DNA of 44,203 bases from NCBI GenBank assembly GCA_016192345.1, contig JACPUH010000103.1, forward strand, positions 1 through 44,203, written 5' to 3'. Shown one piece after another: positions 38,209 to 44,203 of this stretch. The translations under genes were made by a program, and so were the position numbers. Within the stretch, counting starts at the first letter, position 1. Every line of letters begins with the position of its first letter. The DNA comes from Ignavibacteriales bacterium (GTDB lineage Bacteria > Bacteroidota > Ignavibacteria > UBA10030). Below the pieces are notes generated by a model that was not told where the DNA came from, did not search any database, and was given only the letters and a program-made list of their open reading frames with translations.

Positions 38209-39852
38209 ATGCCCTCCCCCACCCGGCCTCGGATCCTCATTCTCGGCGGCGGATTCGCCGGAGCCTATACGGCGTATTACCTCGAGCGATTGCTCGGGAA
38301 CCGCGACGATTTCGACATTTCCCTCGTCAACAAAGAAAATTATTTCGTCTTCCAGCCGCTCCTGGCGGAAATCATCTCTGGCAATATCGGCATCCTAGAT
38401 ACGGTCAGTCCCCTCCGGCGCCTGCTGAAACGCACCGACCTGTACGTGCGTGAGATCGAGTCAATCGACATGGAGAAGAAAACGGTTACACTCAGCCATG
38501 GCTTCCGACCGCGACCCCACGTTCTTTCCTATGACCATCTCGTCATTGCCCTCGGATCCACAACGAACTTTCGGGGGATGGCGGGGCTCCAGGAACATGC
38601 GCTTCCCTTCAAGAACCTTGCTGACGCGATCTTTCTCCGGAACCACCTCATCCACACCCTTGAGGAAGCGGCCATTGAAACCGATCCGGAATTCCGGCGT
38701 CAACTCCTGACCTTCGTCGTCGCCGGCGGCGGGTTCTCCGGAGTCGAAGTGGCCGCCGAACTGAACGATTTCGTCCGACGCGTGGCAACACATTACCGGT
38801 CCATTCACCGGAACGAAATACGCGTAATCCTTGTCCACTCGGGAAAACGCATTCTCGACCGTGAGCTTGCGGGCCCTCTCAGCCTCTATGCGCAATCGAT
38901 CCTGGAGAAACGCGGGGTTGAATTCAGGCTCAACGACCGTCTGCGCGCAGCCACACCGGATTCGGCAATCCTGAACGGAGGGGAGCGGATTCAGACGAAG
39001 ACCTTGATCTCCACCGTCCCTTCGGCCCCTCATCCCCTGGTGGCTTCCCTCCCCCTTCACGGCGAGAAGGGAAGACTGAAGGCCAACCTCTTTACGCAAG
39101 TCGAGGGTTCGACCGGGATCTGGACGTTGGGAGATTGTGCATTGATTCCCGATCCTTCAGGCAGCGGGTTCTGTCCTCCCACGGCACAGCATGCCATGCG
39201 CCAGGCGAAAATCACCGCACACAACATCGTGGCGTCAATCCGGGGAGAGCAGCTTAAGCCATTCGCGTTCAAAGGGCTCGGGAAGATGGGAGCCCTCGGA
39301 CATAGAAGCGCCGTGGTCGAGTTGCTCGGTCGCGTCAAACAGTCCGGGTTCCTTGCATGGGTGATGTGGCGGACGGTGTATTGGTGGAAGCTGCCCGGCC
39401 TTGACCGCAAGCTCAAGGTTGGGATCGCATGGGCGTTGGACCTTCTCATTCCGCCGGAACTTGTGCAATTAAAACTCGGCGACCCTCAGGGGGTCTCCCA
39501 GGCCCATTTTGAAGCAGGCGAAGCGGTCTTCGAGCAGGGAGACCTTGGTGACAGGTTGTACATTATCCTGAAAGGTGAGGCTGAAGTGGTCCGAAGCGAC
39601 AACGGCACAAACGTTGTGCTCGCCCGGCTCGTACCGGGCGAATATTTCGGCGAGATGGCGCTCCTGAACCAGAAGACGCGGGGGGCAACAGTACGATGCG
39701 TGACATCGATGGATGTTCTCGCGGTTCGGAAAGGGGAATTCAGTTCCCTGGTTGCAAACCTGCCCGATCTGCGACGGAGCTTTGAACAAGTCATGCAAAA
39801 ACGCACATTGCAAACCCGGGACTTGTTACAACAGGGCGGGGAAAAACACTGA
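38209..39852 (+). CDS. Type II NADH dehydrogenase (NDH-2) fused to a cyclic-nucleotide-binding domain
   Basis: The first ~420 residues are an NDH-2-type flavoprotein: FAD site ILILGGGFAGAYTA (G13-G18), a second dinucleotide site VVAGGGFSGVEVAAE (residues 170-181), YDHLVIALGS, IWTLGDCALIPDP and CPPTAQHAMRQAK, and the membrane-anchoring end WWKLPGLDRKLKVGIAWALDLL. NDH-2 passes electrons from NADH to quinone without pumping protons. Residues ~425-540 are a CNMP-binding domain (GEAVFEQGDLGDRLYIILKG, with the phosphate-binding cassette GEYFGEMALLN and Arg491 in KTRGATVR). The phosphate-binding Glu482 and Arg491 are both present, so cAMP or cGMP binding is plausible. There is no cyclase nearby. Confidence 0.9.
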   Translation: MPSPTRPRILILGGGFAGAYTAYYLERLLGNRDDFDISLVNKENYFVFQPLLAEIISGNIGILDTVSPLRRLLKRTDLYVREIESIDMEKKTVTLSHGFRPRPHVLSYDHLVIALGSTTNFRGMAGLQEHALPFKNLADAIFLRNHLIHTLEEAAIETDPEFRRQLLTFVVAGGGFSGVEVAAELNDFVRRVATHYRSIHRNEIRVILVHSGKRILDRELAGPLSLYAQSILEKRGVEFRLNDRLRAATPDSAILNGGERIQTKTLISTVPSAPHPLVASLPLHGEKGRLKANLFTQVEGSTGIWTLGDCALIPDPSGSGFCPPTAQHAMRQAKITAHNIVASIRGEQLKPFAFKGLGKMGALGHRSAVVELLGRVKQSGFLAWVMWRTVYWWKLPGLDRKLKVGIAWALDLLIPPELVQLKLGDPQGVSQAHFEAGEAVFEQGDLGDRLYIILKGEAEVVRSDNGTNVVLARLVPGEYFGEMALLNQKTRGATVRCVTSMDVLAVRKGEFSSLVANLPDLRRSFEQVMQKRTLQTRDLLQQGGEKH

Positions 39853-39888
39853 GAGAGATGAAAATTTCCTACTGGTGACCTGGGGACC

Positions 39889-39916
39889 TTGTAACTCTTC
39901 CTTTTTCTGCTATATT
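39889..39916 (+). promoter_or_regulatory. Sigma-70-like promoter for deoC
   Basis: TTGTAA (39889-39894), 16-base spacer, TATATT (39911-39916). The predicted start near 39923 leaves only ~13-19 bases before the deoC ATGs, so translation would be near-leaderless. Confidence 0.55.
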
Positions 39917-39935
39917 AAGTCACCCCAATCCCTGC

Positions 39936-40808
39936 ATGCCCATGGACAAACAACTGATCCTCAAACTCATCGACGAAGTCCTCAAGGAAACGAACGCGCA
40001 CACCTGTTGCCAGGATGGCGTTTGCTCGGACCACCTGTGCGTCGTCCATAACAAGGAGGGGGTTCGGAACATCGTCAGCAGCGGGGCTGACCGCATCACC
40101 GCCGGCGCGGGGGTTGGCGTCGCGGGCTTCGACACATCGCTTGCGCGGATGATCGACCACACCCTGCTGAAACCGGATGCCACCCGGCAGCAGATAGAAC
40201 TTCTGTGCACCGAGGCAAAGCAGTACAGTTTCGCGAGCGTCTGTATCAACCCCTGCTATGCGAAACTCTGTGCGGAACTGCTGCGTGACACAAGCGTCAA
40301 AGTATGCACGGTCATCGGGTTCCCGCTCGGCGCAACCTCCTCGTCTGCAAAAGCCCACGAGACCACGCAGGCAATCCAGGACGGAGCACGCGAAGTGGAT
40401 ATGGTCATCAACGTCGGGATGTTGAAATCGGGAGAATATCAGTATGTGGAGAAAGACATCCGGGCGGTCGTGCAGGCGGCAAGAAGCCACCGCGTCCTCG
40501 TCAAGGTCATTCTCGAGACGGGATTACTGACGGATGAGGAAAAAGTGAAAGGATGCATGCTCGCCAAACGGGCCGGGGCAAACTTCGTGAAGACCTCCAC
40601 GGGATTTGCCAAGGGGGGCGCCACGGTGGGTGATATCGCCCTGATGCGCAGGGTGGTCGGCTCGGCCTTGGGGGTCAAAGCATCCGGGGGAGTGCGCTCA
40701 CAAGAGGAAGCGCGTGCGCTGGTTGCCAGCGGCGCCGACCGCATCGGCGCGAGCGCCAGCATCAAGATCGTGACGGGGGAACAGGAAGCCGCCCCTTCGA
40801 CGTATTGA
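39936..40808 (+). CDS. deoC: Deoxyribose-phosphate aldolase with Cys-rich N-terminal extension
   Basis: DeoC splits 2-deoxyribose-5-phosphate into acetaldehyde and glyceraldehyde-3-phosphate. Residues ~68-290 are the aldolase: [57 protein letters not shown] (K190), the Schiff-base lysine K219 in [10 protein letters not shown] and K248 in [10 protein letters not shown]. The first ~65 residues are extra: a short helix, then [12 protein letters not shown] and a segment ending in [18 protein letters not shown], which mimics the [12 protein letters not shown] end of the aldolase. ATG 39936 or 39942 may be used. The gene overlaps by 4 codons of open frame with the upstream limit of the next lipoprotein frame, but the true starts do not overlap. 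Confidence 0.94.
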   Translation: MPMDKQLILKLIDEVLKETNAHTCCQDGVCSDHLCVVHNKEGVRNIVSSGADRITAGAGVGVAGFDTSLARMIDHTLLKPDATRQQIELLCTEAKQYSFASVCINPCYAKLCAELLRDTSVKVCTVIGFPLGATSSSAKAHETTQAIQDGAREVDMVINVGMLKSGEYQYVEKDIRAVVQAARSHRVLVKVILETGLLTDEEKVKGCMLAKRAGANFVKTSTGFAKGGATVGDIALMRRVVGSALGVKASGGVRSQEEARALVASGADRIGASASIKIVTGEQEAAPSTY

Positions 40809-40819
40809 GGTACCACTCT

Positions 40820-41332
40820 ATGACCCTTCGTTCCCTTCGAAACCATACTGCTGTTTTCCTCGCGGCCCTGTGTCTCAGCGCGTGCACTTCGTCAGACCAA
40901 GCCGGAACAACAACCGACGCCGGCGGCGTAGCGGGTCAATCTGCCGCCCGGGATTCCATGCGACTCGATTCCCTCCGGGCAAAGCGAGGAGGGTTTACTT
41001 CGAAGCAGGACACGGTGCTCGCCTCCGTAGTCAAGACCTCCCGGTATTCAAACCGAGCGATCAAGCCGGTTGAACGGCCGGAGAACCCGGCCTACACCGT
41101 CCAGGTGGGAGCCTTTGCCCGGACAACCTATGCGCTCCAGTCCCAAAAACTTGCCAAGGAGCGTTATCCGTACCTCCCGATTTTCAACTACTTTGAACCA
41201 TTTGACAGGCTCTATCGGGTGCGCATTGGGAAGTTCGACTCATGGAAGGGGGCGGATTCTTTGAGGAAAGCAATGGCGCAACGGTATCCTGAGGAGTACA
41301 GCGAAGCTTGGATCAACTATATCGCAAAATGA
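40820..41332 (+). CDS. SPOR-domain lipoprotein
   Basis: ATG 40820 starts a 170-residue protein with a lipobox LSAC (Cys22). A disordered Gly/Ala/Thr linker (residues 25-85) leads to a SPOR domain (residues ~88-168): AYTVQVGAFARTTYALQ, then YFEPFDRLYRVRIGKFDSWKGADSLRKAM. SPOR domains bind denuded peptidoglycan glycan strands at division sites. GAGG stands about 10 bases upstream. The TGA stop overlaps the ATG of the next gene, also a SPOR-like lipoprotein, so the two are translationally coupled. Confidence 0.85.
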   Translation: MTLRSLRNHTAVFLAALCLSACTSSDQAGTTTDAGGVAGQSAARDSMRLDSLRAKRGGFTSKQDTVLASVVKTSRYSNRAIKPVERPENPAYTVQVGAFARTTYALQSQKLAKERYPYLPIFNYFEPFDRLYRVRIGKFDSWKGADSLRKAMAQRYPEEYSEAWINYIAK

Positions 41333-41862
41333 TGACTCGTGGGATATTCCTGCTGGGGGTCACCGGGGCCCTTCTGTTCGGAAGTTGCACGCCAACGGAA
41401 GAAGCCAGAAGGGATCAGGATGAACCACCCTCCAATGCGAGAAGCGAACGACGCTCTCCACTTTCCGTCTATGAATCGACCTTCAATCCGGCGGATTACG
41501 ACGAGTCCGTGGAGGAAGTACTTGGTTCTCATGAAGCCCGGCGACGGACGGCTCAAGCAGAATCCGGAAGCGACAGTCTTGCCATGGAGACAGAATATTT
41601 TCAAGGTTTTCGCATCCAGATCTTCGCCACAGCCAATATCGACGAAGCGAACGCCATGAAAACAACAGCCTCTCAAATTATTACGGGCGATTCCCTCTAT
41701 GTCGTTTTCGACCCGCCTGTGTACAAGGTGCGGATGGGGGATTTTATGTCTCGTCTTGAGGCCAGCAGAAAACTTTCCACACTGTTAGACAGAGGCTTCC
41801 CCGATGCCTGGGTGGTCAACGACCAGATCATCCGGCGCAAGCTGGTTCGGGTGAAACCCTAG
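41329..41862 (+). CDS. Second SPOR-like lipoprotein
   Basis: The start ATG 41329 (or the adjacent ATG 41332) overlaps the stop of the previous gene as ATGA. The 177-residue product has the lipobox LFGSC (Cys20), a polar acidic linker rich in Arg/Glu/Ser (residues 22-85) and a C-terminal SPOR-like domain: FQGFRIQIFATANIDEANAM, then VYKVRMGDFMSRLEASRKL. The family hallmark is the two repeats of an extended strand followed by a helix. The tandem arrangement suggests they work together at the cell wall. A weak hairpin (CGCCGC/GCGGCG at 41878-41891) follows. Confidence 0.8.
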   Translation: MMTRGIFLLGVTGALLFGSCTPTEEARRDQDEPPSNARSERRSPLSVYESTFNPADYDESVEEVLGSHEARRRTAQAESGSDSLAMETEYFQGFRIQIFATANIDEANAMKTTASQIITGDSLYVVFDPPVYKVRMGDFMSRLEASRKLSTLLDRGFPDAWVVNDQIIRRKLVRVKP

Positions 41863-41911
41863 CAGCAAAAAGAAAATCGCCGCGAGCGGCGGAGTAATTC
41901 CTTCAGCAGAG

Positions 41912-41937
41912 AAAAAAAACCCACGGTTTTCCGTGGG
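41912..41937 (-). terminator. Terminator of the acyl-CoA ligase gene (convergent)
   Basis: CCCACGG (41920-41926), loop TTTT, CCGTGGG (41931-41937). On the minus strand eight T follow the hairpin, so it mainly stops the acyl-CoA ligase transcript; it may also end the SPOR transcript from the other side. Confidence 0.85.
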
Positions 41938-42021
41938 CTTGTTGACTCGACAGCACCAGCCAACACCTCTTTCTCGCGACCTTCACTCACGCTGCGCCGG
42001 GGTTGCCGCCTGCGCTTCCGG

Positions 42022-43839
42022 TTAAACCACTCCCTCGTACATCTTTTCGATCACCGTGGAGTATTTCTGCTCCACCACTTTCCGTTTTACTTTCATCGTC
42101 GGCGTTATCTCTCCGTTCTCGACAGTCAACGCATGGGGAAGCAGCTCGAACCGGCGGACCCGTTCGAAACTGGGGAGATCCTTCTGGAGCGACTGAATCT
42201 CCTGTTCGTAGAGTTTCCTGATCTCACCCCGCTGCGCAAGGTCGGTCTCCGCAGAAAACGAAATGCCGACGCTCTTCGCGTATTCTTTCAGATTTTCGTA
42301 TTCGGGGACGATCAAGGCCGTCAGGAACATCCTCCCATCCCCGATCAGGACGAACTGATCGATGTACTTGCTGGTGAGGAAGAGGCTTTCGATCGGCTGC
42401 GGAGCAATGTTCTTCCCGCCCGAACTGACGAAAAGGTGCTTTTTCCGGTCGGTGATCATCAAATGCCCCTTCGCATCGTACCTCCCGATATCCCCCGTAT
42501 GGAACCATCCCTGGGGATCGATCGCTTCCGCCGTTGCCGCGGGATTATTGTAGTATCCCTTCATGATGTTCGGCCCGCGGCCAAGGATCTCCCCGTCGTC
42601 CGCGATCTTGATTTCCACCCCCGGGATCGGCTTCCCGACCGTCCCGAAATTATAATCATCCAGCCGGTTGGCGGTCAGGACGGGGGAGGTTTCAGTCAAT
42701 CCGTATCCTTCTATAATAATGATCCCCATCGCTTCGAAGAACTCTCCCAGCTCTCTCGGCAGAGCTGCGCCGCCGGAAACAAAGAAACGGATGCGGCCTC
42801 CCGTTCGATTCTTGAGTTTGTGGTACACCAATTTTTCAGCCAGCACATGCTGCGCTTTCAGGAAGGGGGGAACGGAACCCGACCGGAGGGCTCGTGCGTA
42901 CCGCCTCCCCACCGACACCCCCCAGTGGAAGATTTTTTGGCGGAGTGGCGGGCTGGCATCCACTTGCTTCATCACGCGGCTGTGAATGCGTTCAAAGAGC
43001 CGCGGAACCGTGGTGACGATTGTGGGCTTGACCTCCAGGAGATTATCGCGCACGGTTTCCACGCTCTCCGCGTATGCCACCGTTGCTCCGCACGCCATGG
43101 CGGTATAGTATCCGGCCATGCGTTCAAACGAGTGACAGAGAGGGAGAAACGAGAGCAGCACATCCTTGTCGGTAAACGGGATGGTCGCGGCCGCGGCCTT
43201 TATGTTGGAGACAAGGTTGTGATGGGTCAGCATGACCCCTTTCGGGTTTCCCGTGGTGCCGGAGGTATAGATAATGGTGAGAAGGTCGTCCGGCTTTGGT
43301 GCCGCGAGCAATTCCCGGAAATATGTCGGGTGCGTTTTTTCAAATTCCTCCCCGAGACGGTACACGTCGCTGAACCCATAGGTCCCGGCCTCGTTTTCGT
43401 CTGTTTTCAGGTTCATCATCACGGTGGAGCGGAGGGTCGGGACTTCTTTTTGGATCTTGGCAACCTTGGCACGCTGGAAGGGGTTGGAGACAATCGCGAG
43501 TTTAATCTCGGCATCGTTGAAAATGAACTCGATCTGCTTTGGAGTCAGAGTCGGGTAAATGGGGACCCCGACGGCACCCAAGCAAACGATCGCCATATCG
43601 GCGATGATCCATTCCGGCCTGTTCTCCGCAATGATCGCCACATGATCATGTTTGGTAATACCGAGGGAGGCGAGGCCGAGCGCGAACCGCTCGACGTTGC
43701 GGCGGTACTCGGGGAAGCTGATGGGCTGATACTGTTTTTCCACTTTGTGCAACAACATCGGCCGCTGGTCGGCAGCAAAACGTTTCATCACTCCGTCGAA
43801 CATCTCCGCGATCGTTGAAAATTCTACGGCAACGGGCAT
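42022..43839 (-). CDS. Long-chain fatty-acid-CoA ligase (AMP-binding)
   Basis: The enzyme activates fatty acids with ATP to acyl-AMP and then acyl-CoA. The 605-residue protein has the ANL-superfamily motifs in order: P-loop YTSGTTGNPKGV (residues 191-202), GYGLTETSPVL, GWFHTGDIGRYDAKGHLMI, DRKKHLFVSSGGKNIAPQPI, and the final lysine region EITPTMKVKRKVV. This is the long-chain ligase branch (about 600 residues, FAA/FadD15-like). No signal or TM is present. It is a single-gene unit on the minus strand between its terminator (41912-41937) and an empty 360-base region. A gene symbol is withheld because several paralogous ligases exist in such genomes. Confidence 0.92.
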   Translation of the reverse strand: MPVAVEFSTIAEMFDGVMKRFAADQRPMLLHKVEKQYQPISFPEYRRNVERFALGLASLGITKHDHVAIIAENRPEWIIADMAIVCLGAVGVPIYPTLTPKQIEFIFNDAEIKLAIVSNPFQRAKVAKIQKEVPTLRSTVMMNLKTDENEAGTYGFSDVYRLGEEFEKTHPTYFRELLAAPKPDDLLTIIYTSGTTGNPKGVMLTHHNLVSNIKAAAATIPFTDKDVLLSFLPLCHSFERMAGYYTAMACGATVAYAESVETVRDNLLEVKPTIVTTVPRLFERIHSRVMKQVDASPPLRQKIFHWGVSVGRRYARALRSGSVPPFLKAQHVLAEKLVYHKLKNRTGGRIRFFVSGGAALPRELGEFFEAMGIIIIEGYGLTETSPVLTANRLDDYNFGTVGKPIPGVEIKIADDGEILGRGPNIMKGYYNNPAATAEAIDPQGWFHTGDIGRYDAKGHLMITDRKKHLFVSSGGKNIAPQPIESLFLTSKYIDQFVLIGDGRMFLTALIVPEYENLKEYAKSVGISFSAETDLAQRGEIRKLYEQEIQSLQKDLPSFERVRRFELLPHALTVENGEITPTMKVKRKVVEQKYSTVIEKMYEGVV

Positions 43840-44124
43840 GGACGAGGCTCCTGGGTCGTGGGTCGGTGTAATGTTCGGGACAAATTAAACGAACGCTTGC
43901 CGTAGATGCAAGAGCAAAGAAGGCTTCGGATTCCTAATTGGTTACCGTCCGAGCCTTGGGGAACGATATACTTTGAAATTAAATTATTAGGATTACAAAT
44001 CATATCCCCCTCCGCTCCCGCACTTCCAACCCCCAACCGTCATGTGTGAACCGGAAGGAGATTCACGTCACTATTTAGACTTCCTAAGGATTTTCGGCCC
44101 CTTCTTGGAACAAGTTCAACCTTA

Positions 44125-44176
44125 TGTCAAGTTAAATTATACCCAATATTCTCCTCTCCTAAATTTTAACTTGACA
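44125..44176. promoter_or_regulatory. 12-bp inverted repeat, operator-like
   Basis: TGTCAAGTTAAA (44125-44136) is the exact reverse complement of TTTAACTTGACA (44165-44176), with 28 bases between. The right arm ends with the -35 box of the promoter at 44171, so a bound protein would cover it. Confidence 0.65.
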
Positions 44177-44199
44177 AAGCTTCCGCAACCGCTTATATT
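44171..44199 (+). promoter_or_regulatory. Near-consensus sigma-70 promoter reading out of the window
   Basis: TTGACA (44171-44176), 17-base spacer, TATATT (44194-44199). The -35 box is perfect and lies inside the right arm of a 12-bp inverted repeat. Confidence 0.8.
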
Positions 44200-44203
44200 C
44201 ACA

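Larger units (their letters stand above)
43840..44203. other. AT-rich intergenic region at the window end
   Basis: No gene is seen. It should contain the minus-strand acyl-CoA ligase promoter, which I cannot identify, and it carries the outward-reading promoter and inverted repeat listed separately. Confidence 0.6.

Noticed and set aside
42133..43818. Plus-strand open frame of 561 codons opposite the acyl-CoA ligase
   Set aside because: Shadow of the ligase gene, whose motifs are complete.
1..44203. tRNA, rRNA or tmRNA genes
   Set aside because: No T-loop GGTTCGAATCC-type word with a matching acceptor stem and no rRNA core sequences were found by reading.

Overview
The window looks like chromosomal DNA from a free-living, GC-rich (mid-50s % by eye) Gram-negative-type bacterium. 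I infer a member of the Bacteroidota/Chlorobiota/Ignavibacteriota (FCB) group, probably from a metagenome. The reasons are the many lipoproteins and exported hydrolases, the weak or absent Shine-Dalgarno sites at many genes, two SPOR lipoproteins, and a valyl-tRNA synthetase whose HIGH signature reads TMGH. No rRNA, tRNA, CRISPR array, transposase or phage gene was seen.

Layout. 1-2341 (minus strand): a tight cluster of purM, a DUF2721 membrane protein, a GNAT acetyltransferase and the 5' end of a probable GAF-domain protein. 2648-6109 (plus): FAH-family hydrolase, small membrane protein and a large secreted M23 peptidase, closed by a good terminator. 6182-12409: lipoprotein, valS, OsmC-like protein, trypsin-like lipoprotein and dinB. 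12559-16174: an exported amidohydrolase, an overlapping paralogue that has lost nearly all its metal ligands, and a Tat/lipoprotein-type aminotransferase, apparently one operon. 16346-19817: membrane transport block with a TMEM175-like channel carrying a long Gln/Gly tail, a coupled small membrane protein, and a DUF4212 + sodium/solute symporter pair. 19818-20213: no gene, but a possible structured RNA. 20214-23739: a CPBP-like/SpoIIE phosphatase fusion, an exported RidA and a YkgJ-type Cys-cluster protein.

23740-26714 is an islet of small, mostly unrecognised genes, with a MITE-like element at its left edge. 26765-33573 is a run of exported proteins: beta-helix/discoidin protein, M61 peptidase with a Cys-rich tail, beta-lactamase-fold hydrolase and DUF885 hydrolase. 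truA follows, then a diheme cytochrome c-TPR protein ending at a canonical terminator against a convergent flavin reductase. 36621-41862 carries a LURP-one-like protein, an exported amidohydrolase, an NDH-2 NADH dehydrogenase fused to a cyclic-nucleotide-binding domain, deoC with a Cys-rich N-terminus and two overlapping SPOR lipoproteins. A minus-strand long-chain acyl-CoA ligase with its own terminator ends the coding part. The last 80 bases hold a near-consensus sigma-70 promoter embedded in a 12-bp inverted repeat, reading out of the window.

No single locus is plainly a new defence or mobile system. The best leads are unusual architectures: the active/inactive amidohydrolase pair with an exported aminotransferase, the CPBP-PP2C fusion, the cyclic-nucleotide-linked NDH-2, the Gln/Gly-tailed channel, and non-coding elements (structured RNA candidate, MITE-like element, 9-nt-period intergenic words). 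All functional calls rest on reading motifs by eye; no database search was run.
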